A stretch of DNA of 64,000 bases from Boletus sp. NGJ (lineage: Eukaryota; Basidiomycota; Agaricomycetes; Boletales; Boletaceae): positions 744,001-808,000 of the forward strand of contig JAGTXK010000021.1 of NCBI GenBank assembly GCA_019096195.1, given 5' to 3'. Positions 1-11,093 of this stretch are shown one piece after another; the first letter of the stretch is position 1; each line of letters starts with the position of its first letter. A program made the translations under genes and the position numbers. The notes under the pieces are model-generated. The model was not told where the DNA came from. It was given only the letters and a program-made list of their open reading frames with translations, and searched no databases.

Positions 1-1362
1 AGCTGTGCCGCAAGCCCAAACAGCAACGACGGCTCGACCCAGCGACCCTCCGCCATCAAATTACTTAAGGAAGTGATGTGGTATATGGTGTCGATAAACA
101 CGGGCAACGCAGCAAATGGTGAACCAAGCGCGGGTGAACTGAGATCTTGCAAGTATAAATTCTTAGCTTCTGGGATGCATAGTCGAGAAAGTATGGTGAT
201 GAGTTCGGGTGGGATATCTGAGTCTTCATTGTCCACGCGGAGTGACAACGATCTGAGAAAAGGTAAAGCGACATCAGAATCACCAAGCAACGATCTTTGC
301 AAGCGTAATTCCTGGAAAGTTTCGGCCTTGTGACAAATGCACAATCTGAGTTCCCGGAGTCGGAAGGAGACCTGTAACATTGACAGAATCTCATCGACGG
401 CCTCTTCTCCGCGACTGAACCCATGGTGTGTGTAGTCCAGAAACGAAAGGTTTCCAAACAACTCTGGGAGCCATGTCAACCGCACGCCTTCCAACGTGGC
501 TCGGGCAAGCCTCGGAGCAAAACCACCAAAGAGGTTGAACTCTTTGGTATCGTCGTTTTGGGGGTACCGAAGCGTGAGGGACTCAAGTTTCGGAGCTTCG
601 ACAGCACCGTTGAAAGGTCGGTCACCCTGGTTGGGAGATCGATGATCCCACAGATAAGAAGTTGACCGACAAAAGGGTCCAAGCGCCGCATTCCACACGT
701 ATGGGGCGTACGAGTTGAACCGGATGTCAAGCGATCGCAACGCAGAAAAGTGTGGGGCGAGGAGGTGCATCTGGAGTGCCACGATATCTATATCATATAA
801 GGCCCTTGACCGAGGATATGACGCGAGTACAACATCGAGGGTGCACATTCGTGCACGACGAATGCGCTCTTTCCACATTTGCACATTGGAGTCAGGAGTA
901 AGTGATACGCGTCGCCAAAGCGAGTGTGCGTGCGACGCGATAGCTCTCCAAGAATGGCACACGTGAGAAACGAGGATGGGGAACATCACGTCATCAACAG
1001 AGCCTAGGGCGAAAACATGCACGAGCAGCTCAGGAGGGAGATGATGGATCGGGTGTATGGGTAGATGGGAATTCGAGCTGGGATAAAGGGAAAGTATCAT
1101 GGACGGGCGTGATGTTAGCGTGGGAACAGCAGAGGCCTCGACGTTCGAGGCGAAGGCGACGTGACCATTGGTGCGATCTGCGAAGAACACCCTGCATTCC
1201 TTCCCGTCTGCCCGGGGTCTTGTGGGGGTCAGAAATACTCGGATGTGGATATGTGAGGGTCTACACGCACGATTCAAGTTGTACTTTGTCTTGAATAGCT
1301 CTCGTGAAAGAACGTGTGAGGACCAACTCACGGCGACGAGAGCGCCTGAGGGTCAAAGGCAT
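1..1362 (-). CDS. F-box protein, 3' part outside the window
   Basis: F-box proteins bring substrates to SCF ubiquitin ligases; a CUL1-type cullin lies at 28.9-31.6 kb, though nothing links the two directly. On the minus strand the chosen start at 1362 gives a basic exon beginning MPLTLRRSRRRELV. An intron with donor GTGCGT, about 52 nt, then joins in phase to a long open exon running off the window at position 1. The F-box is near 1060-950: it starts LPPELLVHVF and continues with VSHVCHSWRAIA and HSLWRRVSL, the usual agaricomycete pattern. Downstream sequence has leucine-rich stretches such as LESLTLRYP and LRELRLCICH, typical of the loosely repeated substrate-binding half. The open reading continues across many kilobase-scale shadow frames without a stop. 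The substrate cannot be inferred. An alternative start is the methionine at 1100, immediately before the F-box. Confidence 0.68.
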
Positions 1363-1859
1363 AGATACCCGTGGGGGCAGGTTTGCCAGGAGATCAGAAA
1401 TTAAGAGTAAGACATGCGCGCCCTGGTCCTTTTATGGATCCGAATGAATAACTTCTAAGCCACAGGGGCAATCGAATGGGACACCATGGCACGAAGATCG
1501 GATCCGAGGAATAATGCAACGAGAGACAATCTGGTGGTGGTCAGGTGAGAGAGCAGACGCATGAGAGTGTCACCACGGTATTATATTGTCCTTGCTGTGC
1601 GATACCGAACTGTTGTGATGGAGAACTCAGCCATTCCTCGACAGCTGCCAGCGAGACTAATTCCGAGTCCGTTAAGGAAACCTGTTGCTTTTTGTTGTTC
1701 TTTTGAGACAACGAGACAAAGCGAGGACGCCGTTACCACAACCCGGACAACAAGGCAAGGCATCATTGCGAGCGCCGAGAACGTAACGAGATTATATATA
1801 TATATACGTGGTACAATTCTTTGTGGATCTCGTATACCAAAAATGCAGCATGCAAGGAT

Positions 1860-2117
1860 TGGTGGTGGACGCACCTTTCCCTGGGTTGGCCCAGAATCGC
1901 AGGTTCGAATCCTGCCAAAAACCACTCTTTAGGGGGTTTCAGTGGGTAGTGGCATTTGCCGAGTCCCACAGCCGTGCTTATTACGTAACCCATGGGATAG
2001 CCTGTTTGGTACTGAATTGAGCCTGAGTGCCTCTTTGGTGGCTGCGACCCCGCGCCTTGTGCCGTATTGCCGTTGTGCCTCTCTCTGAAAAAAAAGAAAA
2101 GAAAAAGAAAAGAAAAG
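1860..2117 (+). repeat. Possible tRNA-derived SINE remnant
   Basis: A perfect RNA polymerase III B-box (GGTTCGAATCC, about 1902-1912) sits in a T-arm-like hairpin (GCAGG/CCTGC). Upstream is a region resembling D and anticodon arms, but no acceptor stem can be folded. About 200 nt downstream is an A-rich tract (2088-2117). A tRNA-like head, unrelated body and A-rich tail is the SINE layout. The A-rich tract could equally be part of the promoter of the next gene, and no second copy is visible here. Confidence 0.3.
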
Positions 2118-2234
2118 GTAGCCTACACTGCGGATTCAGACCGTCGACATAGTCATAACTTGCCTTTTTCGGTCGTGACGCGGAACCATTTGCACCAACA
2201 AACAATTCCGAACGGACCAGTGACAACCCGCGAC

Positions 2235-5200
2235 ATGGATGACTCTGCTAGTGCAAGCGACGGTCTCGACGCGCTTGCCAATTTACTCACTGAGCTATCT
2301 GTCAACTCTTTCGATATCGACCTCCATGTCCAGCACATCAATCTAGCCCGTTCTCTTGACATGGACGAACAGGTCTTTGTAGCTCGAGAAATGGCCACAA
2401 GCTACCTTGCAGTCGGAGACGACGTGTGGCTACCCCTTGTTGATGTAAAAGTGTCCTCTACGAACCTGGAAAATCCGGCCAGTGTCTTGGAGGTGCTAGA
2501 GCTGTACGCGCGTGCAGAGGCTGACTATCTATGTGCGTGAGGGGTTCCTACTGTGAAAGTATATGTTGAACGGCTGTTACAGCTATTCCCATCTTGCAGA
2601 AACACATCGAATTCTTAATCGACCGCCACGCGTATTTTGCAGCGCTCGAGGTGCCACCAGAAGAGTTAGGGGATTGCTTCTCTACCGCATGGACCCGTGA
2701 GGCCATTTCGGAGGTCGTGTCTAAAGGCACTGGACATCTTACCAAGGTAATGACTTCTCTGATATCATGTAGGGTAAGTTGACGTTAGGTTGAAAGAGTC
2801 GGTACCTTTGGGAGCTACAAAGAGACTGGGAACTTGAGATGATCGAGGCCGCTTTTCCGACCGACAGGTACGTGTGCATCTCTTGATATTATGTTTGCTT
2901 ATTGCGAATGACAGGCCCGAGCTCATCCAACATGTCGAGGAACTCCATCTTGCGCGCCTTCAGCAACCACATGCAGGTTGGTTATGGTTCCACCCATTCG
3001 CTTTCATCCGCCATGGCTAATCCTCTGTACTCAAAGGTCACGAGGATACTTATCAGTCATACTCCTCATTCACAACAACGTACAAACCGGCGACGGAGTA
3101 CGAATCACTACTCGTCGCAGCCTCAAAACTACGTTCCCGTGCTGTCAAAGTATACGAGCGACGCGAACGTTCAGAGCTCTCCCTCGTAAGGAGATATTCC
3201 GTCAATTTGCCACTTTGTCTTGACCTATGTTTTGGTTCAAGACTTCTCTTGAAGCATATATGCACTATCTCGCCACAGAGCGAAAGGGTAAAACCCCAGA
3301 TGGCTTTATTGTCAGGGGATTGTACGAACGGTCGATCGCTGAGGTTGCGAAGCGTCGTTTCGCGGGAGAAGGGAGCGCAGAGCAAACGCTGCGCACACTT
3401 TGGCTGGGGTATATCGATTTTATGGTGCGTCAAAGGAAGGGTTCCCTATTTTAAGTTCTCCTTCGACTGATGTCTCATCAGCGAGGGCAAGGGATAGACG
3501 AAGGCGACCTGGCGCACATAATTCAACGTGCAACAAGAAGTGTGCCCGGTTCAGGTGAGGTATGGGCACGGTATATCCGTCATCTGGTCTGTCGTGACAT
3601 GGTCTACTGCCCCGTTTACGACTCACAGCGGTATTACAGGAACGAATAGCAGAACCTGCGTCAGAGGATGCACCGATGGATGGTAGTGAATCGATATCTG
3701 GTATTTGTTTATGCACAGAGCTTCTTGGCAGATTTTGCTAAGTATCCGAGTAGATGCCTACCAACGCGCACTTTCTACGAACCTTTTCACCAAAATCAAT
3801 CCGAAGGGACCTGACCTGGATCCCGAGCAAATCATACCACTGGTTCTTGCCCGTGCCGGTGCGGAGAAACGGGCAATTGAAGCTGGAAAAGGAGATGAGG
3901 ATGCCTTTAGCACGTTAATCAAGGTTGTAGAAGACGGCCTCGTGATGGTGAGACAAGGTAAGTGAAAAGTGAATAGACCTAGAATCGACTATCTTGACGC
4001 GATTCGCTGTTAGCTTCAAAGGTCGGAGACCAACGGTTCAGGCTAGAGAAATTCCTCTCCGAGCTAGTTTGTTCACTTTTCACCTCTTTTTTCGGATGGT
4101 AGCTAATGTCCTGGATATAGTATTTAAGCCTTGCAGATGTTGCAGACGCGGCTATCGCTCTGTGGGCATCTGCTGCTGCGCACTACAAGTTCAGTTGGGC
4201 AGTATGGGTGGCTTACACTGATGTCCTCATGTGGGTGCCCACTCACAACTATGTTGTTGGCTCATTCATGTATGATTTCACAGCCGAACAGATCGACATG
4301 ATGCTGCGCGATCCGCTTTCCAAGATGTTAGTACTAAAAATCTCGATTATCCCGAAGCGCTCTGGGATGCCTGGCTAAGTTTTGAGCATGCGCATGGTTC
4401 TCTGGCTTCGCTTGAGGATGCCCTTGTGCGCGTCGAGCGTGCAAGAACCCAGGTTGAAGCAAGACGGATGAGGGTGAGTGGATCCTCACGCCGATTTATC
4501 TCGCACGTCTGGTTCAGCGTTAACTGGCGTCCTTTTTGCAGGTGGCACAGAAAGCATATGAGGCAGCTCAGTATCCCATGGAGCAGCAGGCTGCGTCTGC
4601 GGTGCTCACATCTCTTCCTACGAACGTAACCCAAGAACAAACCCCTGCTGCATCTGGTGACGGGATGGATGTCGATGTTCCAATTACCTCCGCTAAACCT
4701 CAAGGGAAACGCAAAGCAAGCGAGGAGCCCGAAGTCGATGGCAGTGCTAGTAAGAAAGTACGAATGGGTATGATCCTGTTTTATCCTTCCGTTTTTATCC
4801 ATTGATTATCTCGGTTAGAACATTTAAACGCGCCGCTAAAAAGGTATGTCTGTTGGGCAGAAGGTAGGAATTCTGATGCCGATTTTTACACTCGACCATC
4901 GAAGGGATCGCGAGAATTGCACTGTTTTCGTTGCCGATTTACCAGCTGGCACCAGCGAGGAACAGCTCAAAGCGCTTTTCAAAGATGTGCGTACTAAATT
5001 GAGGACGGGGTACGCCATGCCAAGCTAACTGCGCAGTGCGGAGAAATACGTGAAGTCAAAATCACTAACATGCCAGAAACGCTTGTTGCAACTGTTGAAT
5101 TTGCTGCACGAGTATGTGATTCCGGCGCTTACGAAGCTAGGTTTCTTATTTTTGCATAGGAAAATATCCCTGCTGCGCTTACGAAAGACAAGAAACGCAT

Positions 5201-6565
5201 AGAGGGAATGGAAGTCAACGTGCACCTCGCATGGCGTTCGACTTTATATGTGACGAACTTTCCGGAGAAAACTGATGACGCTGCCATTCGCGATCTGTTT
5301 GGACAGGTTGGTCTTCCTGGTTTATCATTGCCTCACTAATCTTGTTGTTAGTATGGTCTCATACTGGATGTCCGGTGGCCGAGCAAAAAATTCAAGGCGA
5401 CACGCCGGTTCTGTTATGTGCAATTCACATCACCAGTAGATATCTCCCAGGCACGAGTTGATTTATCAGACTGCTGACACGATAGCCAGGCTTCAGCGGA
5501 GAAGGCACTCGAGTTACACGGTCGTGAACTTGAGCCTGAACGGACACTCAGTGTCTATATCTCGAACCCAGAGCGGAAGAGAGAGCGCACCGACGCTGAT
5601 GCGAATGAGCGAGAGGTGTACGTTGCAGGTCTTAGTAAATTCACCAACAAAAAAGACCTTCAGGGGGTATTTTCGAGGGTGAGTCCCCCAATCCCATTTA
5701 GCCTTTGGAACTGCTCCGAGTGAAGTATTTAGTATGGAGCTATCAAAGATATTCGTCTGGCAGAAGACAAGAATGGGCAAATAAAAGGTTTTGGATTTGT
5801 TGAATTCGAAAATGAGGTGCATGCTTGATGTTTGGTGTGGTTGCATGTGGATCTAATCGCATTTAGGCCGATGCCCGTGCTGCTCTCTCCGCAAATAACT
5901 ATGAGCTGAAGAAGCGACGGATAGCGGTGACCCTTGCAGATACACGGGTAGGGTCAAAAAACCGGCAGGTCTTGTGTTTGAAGAATGTGAAGAGGAATTG
6001 ATTGTTGGTGTCTCACAGGGAAGGATGGGCAGAAAGTGGACTTGGTCGACGTGCGGAAACCCTGAATCGGTCTGTCCGTATTCGCAACCTGCCCTCGGAT
6101 ACGCAGGAAGGGCTCCTGCAGCAAGCACTCGAAAAATACGCAACAGTGAATCGCACCGAGTTTTTTGCCGACAGTGGTGAAGCAATCGTCGAGCTGGCAA
6201 ACACTGCAGTGAGATTTCTACTAGGGTCGTGTTTCTGTATTGGTGCATCGACTGACGAACGCGATTAGGAAGCAGGCAAGCTGCTGTTGCGGCCAGAGCC
6301 GATCGTATTCAATGGCATCAATCTGGAGATACACGAGGAAGCGTTGTCGAGTTCGACTCGAGCCCAACCGGCGACGGCTCCGACGAGTGCCGGGGGATTG
6401 TTCGTGCCTCGTACAGCGGCCTCGAGACCGAGAGCGGGTCTGGGACGTGCGCGCAAGCCGGGTATCGGTGCCTCGAAACCTCGGGGTGGCGCCGCAAATA
6501 ACACGCAAGGGGCAGCGAAACTTGGAGGGAAAGGACAGGATGATTTTAGAAAGATGCTGGGTTGA
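2235..6565 (+). CDS. prp24: U4/U6 snRNA recycling factor, Prp24/SART3 family
   Basis: This nuclear RNA-binding protein re-anneals U4 and U6 snRNA after splicing. The start at 2235 (MDDSASASDG) opens a long multi-exon helical region with HAT-repeat character, for example a segment starting HIEFLIDRHAYFAALEVPPE and HARLQ/LGYIDFM-type helices. The second half carries four RRMs. RRM1 starts near 4918 (CTVFVADL), RRM2 near 5240 (STLYVTNF, with RRFCYVQF as RNP1), RRM3 near 5615 (EVYVAGL and KGFGFVEF) and RRM4 near 6065 (RSVRIRNL). The C-terminus ends QDDFRKMLG, matching the short C-terminal motif that in this family binds the LSm ring of U6. HAT repeats plus RRMs plus that tail make the assignment firm. 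About 15 short introns interrupt the gene. It ends 222 nt before a U2 snRNA gene on the same strand. Confidence 0.9.
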
Positions 6566-6760
6566 CAGGTCTGGTTGTAGTCCTCAATTGTAATGTATCG
6601 ACTCTAGGATGCATCAAAAACTTTGCCATAGCTGGTTAGGACGGCGGGGGGTGGACTGCCTATTAAGGAAAATTAGCACCCACCCCTTGCTGGGACACTA
6701 CCACATTTGGATGCTGCGCACGTGCCCTACTGTCTTGGTCCGTGCGCGAGTGACCAGAGA

Positions 6761-6768
6761 TATATAAA
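6761..6768 (+). promoter_or_regulatory. TATA box of the U2 snRNA gene
   Basis: TATATAAA lies 27 nt upstream of the predicted U2 5' end at 6788, the spacing expected for a polymerase II core promoter. Confidence 0.6.
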
Positions 6769-6787
6769 CCCGCGGTCGAGATTAGGA

Positions 6788-6980
6788 ATCGTTACCACTC
6801 TGGCCTTTTGGCTTAGATCAAGTGTAGTATCTGTTCTTAATAGTTTAACCACTATTATGAGGGCACCGCCCTCATTCTTTGGTTATCAAATTTTTGCCGC
6901 CCTTGTCCCCCTGTGAGCTCTGCTTGCAACTCCGGGGTCGTGATGACCTTGCTACTGCACTACCAGCCTGTGTCGTCGGG
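6788..6980 (+). ncRNA. U2: U2 spliceosomal snRNA
   Basis: U2 snRNA pairs with the intron branch point. The 5' end starts ATCGTTACC. It is followed by a stem-loop I region with CGGCC-like TGGCCTTTTGGC, then AAGATCAAG, and the branch-point recognition sequence GTAGTA at 6823-6828, all hallmark U2 blocks. Stem-loop IIa (AATAGT..ACTATT) and IIb (ATGAGGGC..GCCCTCAT) fold cleanly. An Sm site, AAATTTTTG, is at 6888-6896. Near the 3' end, GATGAC pairs with GTCGTC and encloses a GCT/AGC stem with an 11-nt loop ACTGCACTACC, resembling the U2B''-binding loop IV. The 3' end at about 6980 is set by that stem. No protein ORF in this stretch is credible. Confidence 0.93.
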
Positions 6981-7255
6981 GGATCTCTGTTGTTGTCTTT
7001 TTCTTTGCTGCCTCTCCATTTAGTGTCACTCGACACTAACCCGGGATTCAGCAAAAAGAATGCAATGGCTTTGGTCTTGTTCTGCTGCTTTTACTATATC
7101 CCTGTGGAAGCTTTGTTATTCATGATCAGATCCGACAGTCGTACGGCGGTAATAGAAGTCAAGTATAAAAGGTCGACCAAGGTTGAAATGTTGCCATGGA
7201 ACACTCCCGTCTGCCTTGTCTTCCTCTTCTGATCTTTGACGAAACTACTGGCAAA

Positions 7256-8675
7256 ATGGCATCGCTGATGGTCCCAGTGCCAAAGCCGGCTTCACGGCTT
7301 GCCCGATACCGCGCCTTGTCCCCTCATGCTTCAATTCATGTTTCCCCTCTTCAGCTGGGTGGTATGAGCATCGGGGATAGATGGGAGCAGTTCAGTATGG
7401 GGTGCATGAACAAGGAATCTTCCTTCAAATTGCTAGATGCGTTTTACGAAGCTGGCGGAAACTTCATCGACACTGCCAACAACTAGTGAGTGTTGACCGG
7501 AATCGCCACTTTGTCGCTCGTTTTGACCGATTTACTGCAGCCAAGACCAGAGCTCAGAAGAGTTCATCGGTGAATGGGCCGAGCAGCGCGGCATCAGAGA
7601 TCAACTCATCATCGCAACCAAGGTCAGCGAATCTCATCGATCCAGACGACGCGGGTTACTCACTCGATGACAACAGTACACCACGAACTATGTACGCGGG
7701 AACGATAATTACCAACAAAAGGTGTTGTACACGGGGAACAATGTCAAATCGATGCATATCAGTTTGGAGGCAAGCTTGAAAAAGCTCAGGACTTCGTACA
7801 TCGATATTTTCTACGTCCACTGGTGGGACTGGGACACTAGCATCGAAGAAGTGATGAATGGCCTCCACACGCTCGTTCAACAAGGAAAAGTGCTCTACCT
7901 GGTACGTCCTCGAGTCGTCTCCGAGCTCTCACTTTGTTGCAACTTTATAGGGCGTTTCGGATACCCCCGCCTGGGTCGTGTCCCAAGCAAACCAATACGC
8001 TCGTGATCATGGAAAGACTCCGTTCGTAATATATCAAGGTCGCTGGAACGTCATGGATCGCGCTATCGAGCGAGACATTGTCCCCATGTGCAAAGCTCAT
8101 GGTATGTTCGCAGCCCAAGGGTGGTACGGTATGATCGCTTACCGCTACACAGGCATGGCCCTTGCTCCTTGGGGTGTCCTCGCAGGCGGAAAACTCCGCA
8201 GCGACGAGGAAGAAGAACGACGTGCCCAATCAGGTGAGATAGGCCGTGCGGTCTCAGGTGCAGAATGGAGGCGAAACGAACAAGAGAGGGCCATGAGCGC
8301 AGCATTGGACAAGGTTGCCAAAGAAATCGGTGCAAAGCACATCACTGCAGTAGCGATCGCGTACGTCATGCAAAAGACGCCATACGTGTTCCCGATCATC
8401 GGCGGCCGCAAGGTGGAGCAGTTGCAGGCCAATGTGGAGGCGCTCGAGATTGTTCTCTCCCCCGAGCACATCATGTATCTCGAGAGCATTGTTCCCTTTG
8501 AGCCCGGCTTCCCATTCCAACTGATCGTTAGTCTCATCCGTGAATCCGTTCTGGGCATCCTTGTTGAAACCTTTTCCTACAGGGCGATGGTAGTGAATAC
8601 AACTTCTTGACGCGGAACGCAGCTTACATAGAGAAGCAACCTGGTCTTCGGGCGATTGTGCCCGACAATTCCTGA
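7256..8675 (+). CDS. Aldo-keto reductase, aryl-alcohol/norsolorinic acid reductase type
   Basis: A cytosolic NADPH-dependent reductase of aldehydes and ketones; the substrate is unknown. The start at 7256 is MASLMVPVPKPASR. AKR landmarks appear in order: LGGMSIGDRW, FIDTANNY with the catalytic Asp and with the Tyr codon completed across the first intron (donor GTGAGT near 7484), IIATK with the catalytic Lys, YVHWWDWDTS with the catalytic His, the VSDTPAWVVSQAN strand, and the C-terminal cofactor segment PIIGGRKVEQL. The ORF reads through a 51-nt in-frame stretch near 8102-8152 that starts GTATGT and ends ACAG. Removing it restores the family sequence CKAHGMALAPWGVL, so it is an intron. The last intron precedes GDGSEYNFLTRN, and the protein ends VPDNS. 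Length and motifs fit the fungal group annotated near yeast AAD genes. Confidence 0.88.
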
Positions 8676-8834
8676 ACTCGAGATGAGTTTATTGGGAGCT
8701 GTCGTTTGTCATTTGTACCAGGAATCCCACCGAGTGTCATTGAGCATGGATGGTATTTTGAATGCTCCAGACTTGTTTTGTCGGCGTTGGAATTCACCAT
8801 TTTCGTGAAATAACAACCTGTACACGGATGCTGG

Positions 8835-11020
8835 CTACGAGGATCTGACTGTACGTGCCCAACATGCTCGGCCCAGCGTGTCGCAGCCTAGAATCCGTTG
8901 CCAAACCTCGGGTATACCCTCTTCTTCACACCCTACTTGCATCCCATTGTCTCTCAGGACATAGTACTCTCGTCCTGGGGTCTGCACAACCGCTACCGCA
9001 GCATGCAGCGCTTCACCCTTTGGGGTTGTAAAATGGACGCTTTCTACGTGGTGGTGACTACACGGGTCAGCGTTGCAAGTGCACGATAACATAGAACGTC
9101 GCATACGCTGCAAGGTACAAGTTCACTGTATTCACGGACCGTCCCGCGGTTCTTGAGCCAAGGGCGTTATTATCGGGCAAACCGGCAAACTCTTGAGCCA
9201 TTGCGCTTGTGGACATCCATGGCCCACTTATGCTGACGAACAACCGTTGGTAAGAAGTCATCCACCGGTGAACTTTGGAATCTACCCATTTGCCACGACG
9301 CTGGCCAAAATGTACCTCTCGGCAACGCTTCTCTTGGCGACACTGTCTGCATCCTGGTCGTGAACGCGGCGTAACCATGCTTTGCTGATTCCCCAATGGC
9401 AGTCCTCCGTGTTTGACCATTTCACGCATTCCAGGAGCGAATAGGGTCCCCCATCCAGTGGCGCGCGCGATCGCTGAGAAATCCAGGTCGTCCAATCGGC
9501 GCGAAGACAATATCCAAGCGTCTTTTCCCCTTGTGACGAGGGAGGTTGGCCAATGACTTCACATGTCGCTTCAAGCACGTAAAAACTGCAAGACTCGCCG
9601 TAACCATCGTCCCGTGCAATGACTTGCCAGACTTCGCCTTTGACAACCTCTCGGGCATCTTGAATGACGCATTTCGACCACGTTGATGAATCGTGACCGT
9701 ACGCACCGACCGATACGGCGAACCACATCCGGGTTAAAATAAATCTAGTACGCATTCAGATAGGACTCGTATCGGCGGTTCCAAACTCGATCTTGTGACG
9801 AACCGAAGAGCAACATCGACTTGCTTTTCGTCATCGGGGCTGGTCCAAAGGTGCTCGGACAACGGATCGTATCCCATCGAGTTGGTATATTGGCCAAGGA
9901 ACGACTGCTTGAATGCGTGACGTCGTTCAGAGGCTTCAATCGTACGGAATCGAAGATACGGCCAAAAGTTCGACATATTTCTTGGATGCTGCTCGAGAAT
10001 AGTATCCGATCGTCGGCCAGGGTAGTTTCTCGACAATATATGCGTAGCGGAGAGGTAAACTGTCACGAATAACGTAACATGACGTACAGGCATTGGCTCA
10101 GAAAAATGTTTCTTACCTGCATACCGGAATGTTCTCGATACAAGCATACTTGTCTCTCTGTCTGCTGGGGAAAGTGCGCTTAGTATGATGGCCCACCGGT
10201 ACACCCACTTCCGTTCAGATGCCTTTGGAGGGAAGGAGATATGGGAAATAACAGGAAGCGTTGCATGGATGTCGAAAGCAAGCGCAGAGCCAATTGCTCG
10301 TGATGGTTTCCTATTTGCTTGGTCGGGTTCTCCGGGTTTGGGTCTCGAAACTACCAATGGCTTGAACCGCCCAGGGCCACAAGTGCTGTGAGGAAGTACG
10401 GCAGAGCGTTTGCTTGTGCCGGAAGGCTGCGCAGGCAGTTCGGGGATTTTGAAAACTGAAGGATCGACAGGCAACGTTGGCTGGAACGTGGAGGTCCTCG
10501 AAACTGGAGGTTCGTGGCCTGCATTACTCGCGGGCTTGAGGGATGCCCTGATCCTCTTTGGGGAGGCAGAGATATCTATATGCGCAGGTCTTTTCGTGCC
10601 TGAGGTTTTCTGGGTGCTCGTAGTGCTTGCAACGGTGCGGTTCTGCGATGGTTCAGGAAGTTCGGTGGGTAAGGGATCCTTTGTTGTAGAGGTGGCCGTC
10701 GGCTCGGCGGTACCAGCGGTCAGCGGCTGAACAGGCTGGTGCGCTGTATTCCCATCTCGGTGGGCAGTAGGAGGCTCGATATATGCGGGGTTCCGGGCCT
10801 CATCTGCAGGCGTGATGGATGGCGTTGCAGTCGCACTCGGACCAGCATGGTTCGAAGGTGAGGTCGTTTTAGGAGCGGCAACCTCCGCGAGCCTCTGCAA
10901 AAGTGCGGCCTTGCTTAGCTTTGAATAACCAGTAATCCGTCGCTCTTTACACAGGGCCTTGAGCTGAGGGACGGTAAGTTTGCTGAGGTCTGACGAAACG
11001 GAGGGCCCATTCGAAGCCAT
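8835..11020 (-). CDS. SAP-domain protein with F-box-like middle region
   Basis: Function is not known. The start at 11020 gives MASNGPSVSSDLSKL. Residues about 12-48 form a SAP motif (LTVPQLKALCKERRITGYSK, then KAALLQRLAE), usually a DNA- or chromatin-binding helix pair. A Ser/Thr/Pro-rich linker follows to about residue 200, then a globular part with an F-box-like pattern WAIILSALSPADRE..LVSRTFRYA. Downstream minus-strand exons between 9755 and 8835 continue the globular region (KGEVWQVIARDDGYGES, YVLEATCEVIGQPP, SVNTVNLYLAAYATF, KGEALHAAVAVVQTPGREYY). The number of exons and the exact borders after 9760 are unclear, since the frame changes several times. The 3' end at 8835 follows the last open exon. 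It could be two genes, but the exon spacing favours one. Confidence 0.6.
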
Positions 11021-11093
11021 GATGAGATGAGACTGGTCAAGTCACGTTTCTACCTAACACTGCGTTCGAGGGCAACTACTATGTACAACACAC

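Noticed and set aside
1851-1923. Canonical tRNA gene
   Set aside because: The B-box and T-arm are perfect, but the 3' acceptor strand CAAAAAC has no partner upstream and no 7-nt anticodon loop with a 5-bp stem can be formed. It is listed only as a possible SINE head.
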